Below, piece after piece: positions 27,312 through 38,965 of a stretch of 64,000 nucleotides of DNA. How positions within the stretch are numbered: position 1 is the stretch's first letter; each line of letters begins with the position of its first letter. Source of the stretch: Arthrobacter sp. Hiyo8 (GTDB taxonomy: Bacteria; Actinomycetota; Actinomycetes; Actinomycetales; Micrococcaceae); NCBI GenBank assembly GCA_001549895.1, contig AP014719.1:1178001-1242000 (forward strand), written 5' to 3'. The position numbers and the translations under genes were made by a program. Under the pieces are notes generated by a model. It ran no database searches. It was given only the letters and a program-made list of their open reading frames with translations, and was not told the origin of the DNA.

Positions 27312-28558
27312 TTAGCGCTTCGCGTAGCCGGCCCAGGCGATGTTCCAGTCCCCGAAGCCTTCAAGCGGTTCCACCGCGGGGGCTCCGGTGTTCAGTACCT
27401 GCACCACATCCCCCGTACGCATGTTGTTGAAGAACCACGCGGCATCGGCCGGGAGCAGGCCAACGCAGCCGTGCGAGACGTTGTATGCGCCGACGGCCCC
27501 GTAAGCCGATGGAAGCGCTTGGTGAACGTAGACCCCTGAGTTCGTGAGCCGGTTGGCGTGCTCGACGACGAGCGGTGCGTAGTAGCCCTTGTCACCGGGT
27601 TTGAGTCCGATGCTGCCGGCGTTGAATTTGGAGTGGCGTTCCTGCTCCATGATCACGGCGTATCCGGTGGGCGAGAGCCAGTCCGGGCTGCCAAGGGTGA
27701 CGGGAGCTGTCTTGACGAGTGCGCCGTCGAAATACACCTTCATGGTCTTGGTGGCGTCGTCCACTACCGCTATCCGCTGCGGACCGGTCGTGAACATTGC
27801 CTTGACGTTGGAGTTGCCGATCATTCCGTTGCCGAAATCCTTGCCGAACAAAGGCATGTCCACTGTGACGCTCGTGTTGGCCGCCCAGAAGGTCTCCGGG
27901 CGGATCCGCACTTTGCGGTCCGAGTACCAGCGCCAGGCCACTTCCTGGCCAGAGGAAACACCGATCTTCACGGCCTGTTCCATGGCGGCTTTATCCGCCA
28001 CAGGCTCGCTGAAGTTGATTTCGATGGGTTGCCCCGAACCCATGACGGAACCGTCGTTGGGGAACACCAAGGCATTGGCCTCGTTGGGCGTGGATACCGT
28101 GCTGAAGGATTGCGTCTTCCGGGTTTCCCGGCCCGCGCCGTCAACAACAGTGAAGCCATAACGGTACTCGGTGTTGAACGCCAAGGGATCCAGCGTGGAC
28201 CAGGTGCTGCCGTCGGAACTGATGCTTCCCGTGATGGCCTTTCCGCCCTTGGCCGGGACGAGTTCAACGTCCTTCAGCGTGCCGTGTACCGCCTTCACGG
28301 AAGGCCCGACGGCGGGATTCACTTCGCGGGCGCCGTCAAGGGCGTGATTCCCAGTTCCACTGCCTTGACGACAGCGGACGCCAACCCGGCATCCGTGCGT
28401 TGCGGAGATCCCGCTTCTGATTCGACCGCCGTTTGCAGCCAGTTCGGGGCGGTTGCAACACCGATTCCTCCGACCGCAACGCCGGCACATATCCCCATGA
28501 TTCCGAGAATCTTCCCGGTCTTGCTTTTCCTTTGCGACGCCACAGTGCAACTCCACAT
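27312..28558 (-). CDS. L,D-transpeptidase with Ig-like domains, paralogue 1 (one frameshift)
   Basis: Exported peptidoglycan 3-3 cross-linking enzyme. The N-terminus (MWSCTVASQRKSKTGKILG) leads into a hydrophobic signal or anchor helix (IMGICAGVAVGGIGVA). After a break near 28320 come two Ig-like domains, then the YkuD catalytic domain with HQALPSAYGAVGAYNVSHGCVGLLPADAAWFF, in which SHGC carries the nucleophile. It ends EGFGDWNIAWAGYAKR. Restored length is about 415 residues. It lies next to and downstream of a paralogue that shares order and many residues, a clear tandem duplication. Confidence 0.92.
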
Positions 28559-28648
28559 CCCCCGGCAGAAAGCCAGCCCCCAAGACTGACCCGCCAAGTC
28601 TACCGGGGGTTCCGATGCGTCCGGGGCAGTGCGCTCAGGCGCGCCCTA

Positions 28649-28699
28649 TCAGTTGGCGTACTGGGTCAGTCGGCGTATTGGGTCAGTTGGCGTATTGGG
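28649..28699. repeat. 17-bp tandem repeat, three copies, at the 3' end of an L,D-transpeptidase gene
   Basis: Units at 28649, 28666 and 28683 read TCAGT(T/C)GGCGTA(C/T)TGGG. The last unit contains the stop codon and the final codons (AQYAN) of the gene, so the duplicated copies lie just after the stop. Confidence 0.85.
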
Positions 28700-30059
28700 C
28701 CCACGGGATGTTCCAGTCGCCAAAGCCGTCGTCGTAGTTGGCGTAGTCACCCTGGGTATTGACCACTTGGACGACGTCTCCGGTCGTCATGTTGTCGAAC
28801 ACCCATTTCGCGCCGTCAGGTCCCAATCCGATGCAGCCGTGGGAGAGGTTCGTGACGCCGATGTACGGCAAGGCCGAGTCGGTGGCCTGGTGGATGAACT
28901 CGCCGCTGGGCGTCAGGCGCGTCGCGTAGTTGACGTCAAGCTGTCCGTAGTAGGCCGGATCCCCCGGCTTAAGGCCGATGGTGGAGGCGTCCATGTGCTC
29001 CACCCGGTACTTCTCCATAAGGACCAAGTAGCCGCGCGCGGAAGGGAACCTGGTGTCGCCCATGGTGTCCGGCCACTGGCCCACTTGCTGGTCGTTGATA
29101 CTGACCGTGAACGTGTGGGCAACCGCGTCGGCCACCGCCACTTTCTTGTCGCCGATCTTGAAGGTGTTCGTCTTGTTGAAGTTGCCGATCTGGCCGTTGC
29201 CGAAGTCCACCCCGAACAGCTTGAGATCCACGGTGACGGTGCTGTTCGCTGCCCAGAAGTTCTCCGGACGGTAGCGCACCATGGTGTCGCTGAACCAGTG
29301 GAAGGCCCCCACCTGGCCCGACGTGGAGGTGACCTTGATGGCCTTCTCGACAGCGGCCTTGTTGACGACCGGTTCGCTGAACGTGAGCTGGAGCGGCTGC
29401 GCCACGCCCACCTTCGCCCCGTCCAGGGGGTACATGGCGGCGTCGGCCTCGTTCTGCGTGGAGACCGTCGTGAAGGATCCGGTCTTCGACGTTGCGCGAC
29501 CGGCCGCATCGGCAACGGTGTAATTGAAGGTGTAGGAGGAGTTGAATTCGAGCGGAGTGGATGCCGTCCAGCTCAGTCCATCCGGGGTCAACGCACCATC
29601 AACGGTCTTCCCTTGGGCGCTCGTCAGGGAGACCCTGTCCAGGGTTCCGTCCTTGACGCTGATAGTGACGGGCGCAGCCGGGTTCACCTGTTTGGCTCCG
29701 CTCGCAGGCGAGGCAACCACCGTGGCAGGCTTCACGACGGGCAGCACCGCCGCTGCCTCGCTGCGTTCACCTGATGATCCCTCGGACTCGATTGCCGCAC
29801 TCGCCGCATGCGGGGCCACTGCGGCGAACGTGCCGCTGAGCGCGGCAATGAGGCAGACAACCACGATCCAGGCGACCTTGCGGAACCTGCTTCGCTTCGT
29901 CGGCCCAGCATCCATGTGCCCAGTGTCCAAGTGCCCAGCATCCAAGTGCCGGGCGCTGCCGCCGTCCTGCTCGGTGTCGAAGAGCCTCGCAGCGTCCACT
30001 TGCTCGAAAGTGTCCGCTTGCTCGCCGTCGGGATTAAGGCCCATTCCTTTTTTCTCCAA
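28683..30059 (-). CDS. L,D-transpeptidase with Ig-like domains, paralogue 2
   Basis: Intact, 458 residues. The cytosolic N-terminus (about 1-55) contains a short repeat (HLDAGHLDTGHMDAG), then one transmembrane helix (about 61-80, VAWIVVVCLIAALSGTFAAV), two Ig-like domains and a C-terminal YkuD domain with the nucleophile in NLSHGCIGLGPDGAKWVF. It ends DDGFGDWNIPWAQYAN, almost the same as the ending of paralogue 1 downstream. Expected to form 3-3 peptidoglycan cross-links at the outer face of the membrane. The 18-bp DNA repeat behind the HLDAG motif suggests slippage-prone length. Confidence 0.94.
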   Translation of the reverse strand: MEKKGMGLNPDGEQADTFEQVDAARLFDTEQDGGSARHLDAGHLDTGHMDAGPTKRSRFRKVAWIVVVCLIAALSGTFAAVAPHAASAAIESEGSSGERSEAAAVLPVVKPATVVASPASGAKQVNPAAPVTISVKDGTLDRVSLTSAQGKTVDGALTPDGLSWTASTPLEFNSSYTFNYTVADAAGRATSKTGSFTTVSTQNEADAAMYPLDGAKVGVAQPLQLTFSEPVVNKAAVEKAIKVTSTSGQVGAFHWFSDTMVRYRPENFWAANSTVTVDLKLFGVDFGNGQIGNFNKTNTFKIGDKKVAVADAVAHTFTVSINDQQVGQWPDTMGDTRFPSARGYLVLMEKYRVEHMDASTIGLKPGDPAYYGQLDVNYATRLTPSGEFIHQATDSALPYIGVTNLSHGCIGLGPDGAKWVFDNMTTGDVVQVVNTQGDYANYDDGFGDWNIPWAQYAN

Positions 30060-30120
30060 AACTCACGCCCCCCAATAAAACTCACGCCCCACAGCCGCAT
30101 CCTAAGGGGCGCGGCTTGAT

Positions 30121-30160
30121 ATTGGCTGGGAGCCCGCCTTCCGGCGTGCCCCCAGCCAGT
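30121..30160 (-). terminator. hairpin after ahcY
   Basis: ACTGGCTGGG...CCCAGCCAAT forms a strong stem with an inner GC/GC stem, just after the ahcY stop codon. There is no long T-run, so it may be Rho-assisted or an mRNA 3' end stabiliser. Confidence 0.6.
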
Positions 30161-30164
30161 GTTC

Positions 30165-31675
<1,511 letters not shown>

Positions 31676-31685
31676 TCAGGGGGGC

Positions 31686-31913
31686 TCAGGCGTCGTGCCG
31701 GCCTGCGTCGTGCTGGTCTGAGGCCGCGGCGTTGGCGGCGGCCAGCAGCTCCGGGGGCAGGAGCAAGGGGATTCCGTCCTGGATTGCATAGCGGAGCTTC
31801 TCACCCGAGGCGGACGCGGCCGTCGAGACAAGTTCCTCGCCGTCCTGCTCCAGCGGGGACCCGGTAACAGGGCACCGCAGGATGGACAACAATTCAGGAC
31901 TGACCTTTGGCAT
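31686..31913 (-). CDS. Trm112-family small protein
   Basis: 75 residues. [20 protein letters not shown] is followed by [16 protein letters not shown], the Trm112/UPF0434 pattern. Only one Cys remains of the zinc-binding set, as in many bacterial members. In actinobacteria it accompanies phosphomannomutase and DUF3499 genes. Here it sits between DUF3499 and ahcY on the same strand. Role in this organism unknown. Confidence 0.85.
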   Translation of the reverse strand: MPKVSPELLSILRCPVTGSPLEQDGEELVSTAASASGEKLRYAIQDGIPLLLPPELLAAANAAASDQHDAGRHDA

Positions 31914-32004
31914 GGTTGAAGCTCCCTGGATGGCATCTCGCGGACGCCGCTTTGGACAGATATGGCAGCTTCCAGAGTACAACCCAGCGGCGCTGCACAC
32001 GGTG

Positions 32005-32471
32005 TCACAATGCTTGTCGCTCAGGGAGCCGCGACACATTGGGCGACACACGCGGCGGTACACAGAGGCAATGGACGCGTGGTTGCTGTCGTCCGGGTTC
32101 AGGACGGATCGCGCAGGATGCGCAGGTGGCGCCTTGTTCCCTCCACGGGGCCGGTCCGTCAAAAGGGGCCCGGACTGTGCGCTGTTCCGGCGCGGCAGGC
32201 GCCGATGCGGCTTCCCGCACTGCATTCGCCAGGGCAAGGAGATCGTCCGGCCCGGCTGGGGCGGTGAGGACGGCATGGCGAGCCGCATGACTTCCCAGCC
32301 TCTCGGCACGGTCAGCGACTCGGCATGCTGCGCACACAGATCGTAGGAATGCGGCTCGGCATACGTGGCCAACGGACCAAGCACCGCCGTGGACTCGGCA
32401 TAGACGTACGTCAAAGTAGCCACCGCGGATTGGCGGCAAGCTGATCTGGAACACTGACGAATTGCACCCAC
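32005..32471 (-). CDS. DUF3499 family protein (one frameshift)
   Basis: GTG start at 32471: VGAIRQCSRSACRQSAVATLTYVY, YDLCAQHAESLTVPRGWEV. The Cys pairs (CSRSAC and CAQH) suggest a small metal site. A break near 32262 leads to DDLLALANAVREAASA and a second Cys pair (CASC). Restored length is 155 residues. Divergent from the metallopeptidase gene, as Rv3258c/Rv3259 in M. tuberculosis. The exact C-terminus is uncertain because of the frame break. Confidence 0.8.
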
Positions 32472-32566
32472 AACATCCCAGATTAGCCGCACTTCCCGCG
32501 GCGCGGTGCATTGCCCTTTGCGCGCATTATGTCGCGTTGGCGGAATCACGGGTCTAGAGTCGATAT

Positions 32567-33085
32567 ATGCAGTCACAGCACCACGTTCCGGGCTTCACAG
32601 TCCATTTGTCCGACACCGGGGACAGCCAGGAAACGACGACGGCGGGCACGTCCGCACGCGGCTTCAGGGAGCGCCGCAGGAACCGCCACGGGCGGGGCTT
32701 GCGCGGCGAAATCATCCTTCCCAACCTTCCCGGCTACCGGACGCGCGCCGAAAGGTTCGACGACCTCGTGCTCGATTCCGCTGAACGGCTGCAGGATATG
32801 TGGGGCAAACGGCTCGACGGCGTCGCGTTCGCGGTGGACGAGATCCCGCCGAACCTTGAGGAACTGGTGGCACAAGGCACCGCGGCACCGCTGGGCTCGT
32901 ACACCCCGGCAGCCCGCGGCGCGGGTCCCGTCATCACCATCTATCGGCGCGTCGTCGAGCACACCACCGGCGGCCGCGAGGACCTCCAGGACCTGGTGCA
33001 CGACGTCGTCGTCGAGTACACCGCCGAGATGCTCGGAGTGCCGCCGGAGACCCTGGACCCCGTGTACCGCCGCCGCTATCAGTAA
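32567..33085 (+). CDS. metallopeptidase family protein (zincin-like, DUF1025)
   Basis: Intact, 172 residues. After a basic, disordered start (about 1-45) comes PNLPGYRTRAERFDDLVLDS, then FAVDEIPPNLEEL and the candidate active-site helix LVHDVVVEYTAEMLGV, in which a His and Glu are spaced roughly as in the family's minimal zincin motif but without the second canonical His. Orthologous in position to Rv3259. Its end overlaps the convergent DUF5719 gene by 7 nt. Peptidase activity is uncertain. Confidence 0.85.
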   Translation: MQSQHHVPGFTVHLSDTGDSQETTTAGTSARGFRERRRNRHGRGLRGEIILPNLPGYRTRAERFDDLVLDSAERLQDMWGKRLDGVAFAVDEIPPNLEELVAQGTAAPLGSYTPAARGAGPVITIYRRVVEHTTGGREDLQDLVHDVVVEYTAEMLGVPPETLDPVYRRRYQ

Positions 33086-34735
33086 CCGAGCGTGACCTGC
33101 ACTTTTTCGTGGCCCGCAGCGCCATCCTGGATGGTCAGGACCGAAACGCCTGGTTGATCGCCCTGGCCGAGGACGAGCGCGCCGTAGGCCGCATCCCCTG
33201 CCGCCGACACGATGTAGCCCGAAACCGCCGCGCCGTCGGACTTGTCCGGAACGCCGATGACCGCGGTGGTCCCTCCGGCGATGTCGACCGTTTGCGCCTT
33301 GTGTACCTTGCCGTCCGAGGTGACCGGCGTGTAACTGACAGTGGCCCGTCCCGTCGGCACACCGAAGCTGAGGAAACGGGTCCCGCCTTGGGGTACCGCC
33401 ATCACATGCTGGCTGCCCAAACGGACCGCAGCCGGAGACCAGGCGAAGTCAACGGGGTCCTCCGCCTTGAGCCCCCGCGTTACGCGGGAGGAAGCTGCGA
33501 AGGAAACATCCGAGCTAGCGCTGACGGTATACATACCGGCCGGGACGCCCGCGAGCGGCACTTCGGTGACCGAACCCGCCTTCGCGGTCACGGCTCCCCC
33601 GCCGGGCAAAGCGCGCTGGCCGTTCGGCCCGTACAAGCGCACGTCCACGACGGCGTCCACAGGACCGGGAACGGTGATCTGCAGGGCCGGAACGACGTCG
33701 GCAAAACCGGGCTTGTCCGCGAGTGACTTCACGGCGGCCGGGTCCTGGACGTCCACCCCGGTCATGACCTGGGAATCGGCGGCGCCGGCACCAGGAGTGA
33801 TGACCTCGACGCCACCGGCGGTGAGGCCCCGGAGGACGCTTTGCTGGATGGTTGCCGCGACCGGGCCGCCGCTGCTGCGCAAATGCACCGAGAGCTGACC
33901 CTCGTTCGGGGCCAGTCCGGCCAAATTGATGGACCGGGTAGCTCCCGGCGAAACCAGCAAGCCTCGGCTGTCCGGGCTTGGATCTGCCCGTGGGCGCCGA
34001 ACAGCTCGAGATTGACGGTAGCCGGGGTACCCGAGGCATTGCTGATGTTCAAGACCGCCGTTCGCCCGAGTGCAGTGTTCGCTCCAAGGAGCCATGCATC
34101 ATTGACCGGCTGTTGGCAGGGTGCGGCCGCCAGTCCGCGGAGGTCGCCGTCGCTCGCGGTGTAGCTCATCAGGCCCGCTACCGCGGCCTTCTGGCCGCTG
34201 ATGGGATCGGCGCCCACCACGGTGACGTCGCCCGCAGGCCGCTGGCCACGACGCCGGCATTCAGCACGGGCGCCCGGACGCAGGGGCTGGGCGGCGGCGG
34301 GAGCTTGGCAATATCGGCGATTGCAGAACCACCCAGCGAGGCGAGGTTGCTCCCGGGAACGGATCCGCCGGCGTCGCTGAGCACCACCGCGTCCAGGAAG
34401 CTCTTTGCCGAACGCGAAACAGGGCTGAACTGGCTGTCGGTGCCCGCGCTCGTTCCCTCGGCGAGATGGGGAGGTGCCGGACACACTGCGGCTGTCCTGC
34501 CCGCCGGGACATCCGCGAGGGTCATGTCCAGCGTTTTGCTTCCCGACGGCGACGGCAGGATCGAGGCTGCCGACACCATCCCGGCCCCAGCAGCAAGGAG
34601 CAACGTCGCGGAAAGCGCTCCCAACACAACGGCCTTGTTCTTGTTCTGGCCTTTGCTCTGGTTGTGGGCTTTGCGCTGGCCGCGCTTCCTCGACCCCGCT
34701 CCGGGCTCGGCGGCCGGTCCTTGGTTGTCAGACAC
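33079..34735 (-). CDS. DUF5719 family exported protein (two frameshifts)
   Basis: The basic N-terminus (KRGQRKAHNQSKGQNKNK) precedes one hydrophobic helix (AVVLGALSATLLLAAGAGMVSA), then a long beta-rich extracytoplasmic region built of repeated Ig-like strands (for example GRTAVLNISNASGTPATVNLELFG, SVTEVPLAGVPAGMYTVSAS). Breaks near 34245 and 33960. Restored length is about 552 residues. It starts within the end of the giant GT2 gene (8-nt overlap), so the two are translated together. No catalytic motif is seen; a cell-surface accessory to the glycosyltransferase is a reasonable guess. Confidence 0.83.
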
Positions 34736-37700
34736 TGCTGTACTCCTTACGGAGGGAGTTTTGTTCCTTCAGGAGGCCGGCTTTCGGCCTGCGGGCAGGC
34801 ATGGGGATGGCCAGAAGGACGGTCAATCCAATCACCACGGCCTGCAAAATGCTGAGCCAAGGCTCCCACACGGTGGTGTAGCGGATCTCGATCTCGCCGC
34901 CCGCGGACGGCAAGGTGAATGCTTGGGCCCATCCGGACGTCGTCGGGCTCAGTTGGCGGCCATCCAACCAAGCGCTCCAACCGGCATCTGCCCGCTCAGC
35001 GAGCACCACCAGGCGTCCGTCCCGCCCGCCGGGATGTTGCCGGTGGCAGAGGATCCAACGGAAGGCAAGAGCGCAACGACGGCACCTTTTGCGTCCACCA
35101 CCCTGACACGGTGTGCCGTTTCGGCGTCGGCCGCGGCGGCCTGGTTGAGCGGCGTGACCCGCCACAGCCACCCGGAATCGGTTTTGCCACAGCCACCAGG
35201 CCGGGCACGGAATCGATCCGGTTGGCCGTCAACGGTGCGGCGGTGTCGGCTGACTTCAGAACCACGAATCCTGCGCCAAGCTGCTCAAGGGCGGGCCGCG
35301 GGTCAACCCCTGTTCCCGCGACAATCGTGGCTACGGCGTTCCGGATGGACGCGGTAGCGTCGTCGTCGGCCACGAGGCGTTCCTGCCCGGGTGATCCCAC
35401 AATGGAACGTCCGGCAGCGACAGTCGAAAGCGAGTCCAAAGTAGTTCCGGCTCCGCGCATGAGGGATGACGTGTAGCCACCGTTCTCACCGGCGGTGATG
35501 ACCAGCGTGCGGGTCTGCTCCGGCCCCTGGCCGTGGTCGACGGCGGTGGCCGGCAACGTGCCGGACCTGCGGGCTGGACCAGTCGCGGCGTGCCCAGCGC
35601 GCCGCTAGCCGAGGGCGGGCTGTCTGGGCCGGCCAGGACATTCTGGGTTGCCCAGAGGCCCATGCTTGCCAGGGGTCCGGCAATAAGGAGAAGCGTCGCT
35701 ACAGCGGAGACGATGCGCACTGCCGCGCGCTGGACCGGGCGGCCGTCTTCCGCCTTGGCCTTCAGGTGGAGGAGGTTATCGGCGCCGATCAGCGCCGCTC
35801 CCAGGAACGCGAACCCGGCCGCGGAAACTGCCGGACCCGTGAATGGCGCGATGAGCAGGTTGCCGTCGACTCCGGTTGCGACGTGTCCGGCGAGCCATGC
35901 CCAGGCGAGGAGCACAAGGGCTCCGGCCCAGAGGAAACGCGTGACGCGGGACCGGCCTCCGGGACAAAGAGTGCGGCGATGGACAGGAGCAGGACCGGCG
36001 CGCCGATCAGCAGGGCAAGCGCCAGCGCCCACGGAATACCCGACGGGCCGAATAATGCCAAGCCGGCCAATCCGCCGTTGACGTCGAATTTCAAGGGTTG
36101 GCCAAGCAGTTGCTGCCACAACGGTGCGGCTTCGAATCCCAACGGGACGCCAGGATCGGCCAGCATGGTGCGGGGCCGTTCAAGCGCCGAGAGGACGTAC
36201 GGCGCAAAGAGCGCGGCGCTTGGAAGCAGCGACCACCAAATGGTCCGGCCCCGCCGCCCCAAGGCGATGCCGCAAAAAACAATGAGGACGGCAAAGGGAG
36301 GAAGCAGGGATGGCGCAGAGGCAGTCACCACGGCCAGCGCCAAGCCGGCCGCGGCAGCAGCAGTCCACGACGGAGTGCCGTTGACGCCCGGCTTGCCCGG
36401 CAACGGCCTGGTTGCGGCGCGGCCGGACTGCTGGGCCTGGTCCAGCGTAGTCCCGCGCCCCAGGGCCGATCCGGTGGCCCGGAAGAGTGCCAGCACCAAC
36501 AAGGGCATCACTACGTGGGCCAAGAGGGCGCCGGCCCGTCCTTGGTTCACGGCGACTTGAAGGGCCGGGGCTGCGGCCCAGATCAGCGCCGCCATGAAGC
36601 GGTAGCGGCGCAAGCTGGTCATCGCGCCCGCGGCAAACCAGGCGCCCAATCCTGACAGTGGCATCGCCAACAACAACAGCCACACGATCGCCGTGCTGGA
36701 ATCGCTTCCCCCGAGCAATGACACAAGCCACAGGATGTAGGCGAACGGATCCCCGTGTCCGGGCAAACCCGCGCCCAAGCCAATCCACCACGTGGATGCC
36801 GACCGCCAGATGTCGCCTGCGGAGGACAACGGCAAGAGGCCGCCGCCCGTCACGCCGTTTGCACCCAGGAGCCCCAGCAGCCCCACGATGGAGGCAGCCA
36901 GTGCAACAAACGCGGCGGCCACCGCGCCCGTCCCGATCCAACCCCGCTCATTCGTTGCTAGGGCCACAAAATCGTCACCTGCGTCACCGCTCGGTTCCGG
37001 AGCCAGGGAGTCGGTCTCCTGGAATTCGTCTGCGCCAATCGCCTCGACGAGGGAGCGTCGATGGGCCCAAACCTCGCGCCGCGGTGTCTGCAGGCCCTTG
37101 ACCATTGACCGCGGTACGCGTCGCGTCCGGGCGGCGTTTCGCCGCGAACGCCAAATCGCCCCGGGACGGCCGAGCGCCGCAACGGTCGCGCCAAGCTGGG
37201 AAATTCCGTGACCCGGTTCTTTGACCAGGATGCTTAAGACGAGCCTGACCATGCTCCCGAGCAACGCGCCGAGCGCGTGCAGCGGAACCTTCCACGGCGA
37301 AGCGTGGGTGAGCCTCAAATGGACTTGGCTCTTGCGTGCGGCCGCAGGTGTCGCCAGGCTGTGGGGACGGTTCTCCACGTGGAACATGCGCGCCGCCGGA
37401 ACCACCACCACCCTGTTGCCCGCCAGCCAATTGCGCCAACAGAAATCGACGTCGTCTCCCACTCCGGGAAGCGCGGGGTCGAAGCCGCCCAATTGCTCCC
37501 AAGCATCGCGGCGGATCAGCATGCCGGCGGAATTCACCGCGAAAGTGTCCGTGCGCCCGTCGTATTGGCCCTGGTCGAGTTCGTCGGCTTCGATGAGCGT
37601 CAGCCGTTCGGCCCAGCGGCTCGTGGACAGGCCGGCGTCGACGAGCCTGCGTTCCGCGTTCCAGGACAACTGCTTGCAACCGGCCACTGTGACGGAAGGG

Positions 37701-38044
37701 GCTCGCTCGACTGCCTGAAGGAGTTCGGCGAGTGCATCCGGGGCGGGAGCGGCGTCGTCGTGCAACAACCAGATCCATTCCACGGCTCCCGGCTCCCGCG
37801 AAGGTGGCGCCGAGCGGGCCAGGGCGGCCATGACGGCCGCACCGAAACCTGTTTTGTGTTCGCCCGTGCCGGTGACATTGGCCTTGCCGAGAGCCCGCTG
37901 CAGCAACGCGGCGGACTTGTCGCGGGAGCCCGTATCAATGCCAATGGCGGCATCTGCCGGACGCGTCTGGTCCAGCAGAGCCGCCAGGGTTCTGGGGAGA
38001 TAGTTACCGCCGTCGTGCGAGACGACGACGGCGGTAACGTGTAC
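34728..38044 (-). CDS. very large family 2 glycosyltransferase with C-terminal membrane region (several frameshifts)
   Basis: N-terminal GT-A domain (about 1-300): TAVVVSHDGGNYLPRTLAALL, WIWLLHDDAAPAPDALAELL with a DDA-type metal motif, and GVGDDVDFCWRNWLAGNRVVVVP. It is followed by about 10 or more hydrophobic helices (GAVAAAFVALAASIVGLLGLLG and others) and a C-terminal extracytoplasmic beta region ending in a last helix (VVIGLTVLLAIPM). Breaks near 35970, 35570 and 35160. No ATG or GTG is seen at the expected N-terminus; translation probably begins near 38044. Restored length is about 1,105 residues. Placed between whiB and DUF5719, as in other actinobacteria. Acceptor unknown. Confidence 0.87.
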
Positions 38045-38055
38045 TGCCTTGAGAA

Positions 38056-38600
38056 TCAGACCGCTCGCTTCCTCAGCCTGCGGCGTTCACGCTCGGAGAG
38101 CCCGCCCCAGATACCAAAACGTTCATCATTGGCGAGTGCGTATTCAAGGCACTGCGAACGGACATTGCACGCACCGCAAACCTTTTTGGCATCCCGCGTG
38201 GAGCCGCCCTTCTCAGGGAAGAACGCCTCCGGGTCCGTCTGGGCGCACAAGGCGTCCGTCTGCCAGCCGAGTTCGCCTTCGTCGTCGAAGTCCCCCTGGC
38301 GCGGAAGCCCGATCCACACCGGCTGGGCCGGGTTGTCGAGCGGACGGCGCAGCTCCATCGGAGGATCGTCGAGATCATCCTCCGGATCTGCCGGCGTGCC
38401 TCCCACAAGAGCCTCGTGGGCAGCAAGAAAGGCTGTTGCCTCGTCTTCCAGCGACTCCCGAGTGGTCTCTATGTAGCGGTCCGCCGCCTGCGGATCTGCC
38501 GGGTCAACATACCAATCCCCGGAACTTCACGCGACCGGTACTTCACCGACGCATATTCCGCGACGACTGCATCTTCCTGGATACGCAACGCTTGCCCCAT
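38056..38600 (-). CDS. whiB: WhiB-family iron-sulfur transcriptional regulator (one frameshift)
   Basis: Redox-responsive [4Fe-4S] regulator that binds the sigma factor. The four Cys ligands are visible: ALCAQTDPEAFF, then CGACNVRSQC, followed by the GIWGGLSERERRRLRKR turn and basic tail. The core is 116 residues from 38406. A longer reading from the ATG at 38600 (MGQALRIQEDAVVAEY...) joins it through one missing G near 38505, giving 181 residues with an acidic N-terminal extension. Neighbourhood (metallopeptidase, DUF3499, GT2) matches whiB2 of mycobacteria, so a role in growth or division is likely. Confidence 0.93.
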
Positions 38601-38965
38601 GGCGTCCCTCCTGATGTGTGCAGCTGCTGCCGTGCTCATTCGGTACTCGGTTATGTACCCGATACTCCCGCAGCGGCGTTCGATATCTAATTACACGTGT
38701 GTAACTACCAAGCCGTCAAGCCGCGCCGGGATAATAATCAACTTTCCGCACTAACTCCCGCCGCGCCACGCCCGCGATTTTTTTGCCCCATCCGCGCGCT
38801 TCCGCGGAAAAACGGAAGCTTCGACTCACTTAAGATGTATTTTCATTGAATTTCAGGGAAATTGCTTGGCCCCTCAAGCGCCGTGCCGTCACCGGCCCTT
38901 GGCCCCATGTGGCGCAAGTCATACCCGCCTGCGCCGGGCCGGACGCCCCGTGGCAAGATGTAGCC
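38601..38965. promoter_or_regulatory. whiB / TIGR03089 divergent intergenic region
   Basis: 365 bp without a gene, AT-richer than its flanks. It holds a near-perfect palindrome TTACAC-GT-GTGTAA at 38691-38704, about 90 bp before the whiB start, and a run of seven T at 38780-38786. The palindrome is a candidate operator; no regulator is assigned. Confidence 0.5.
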
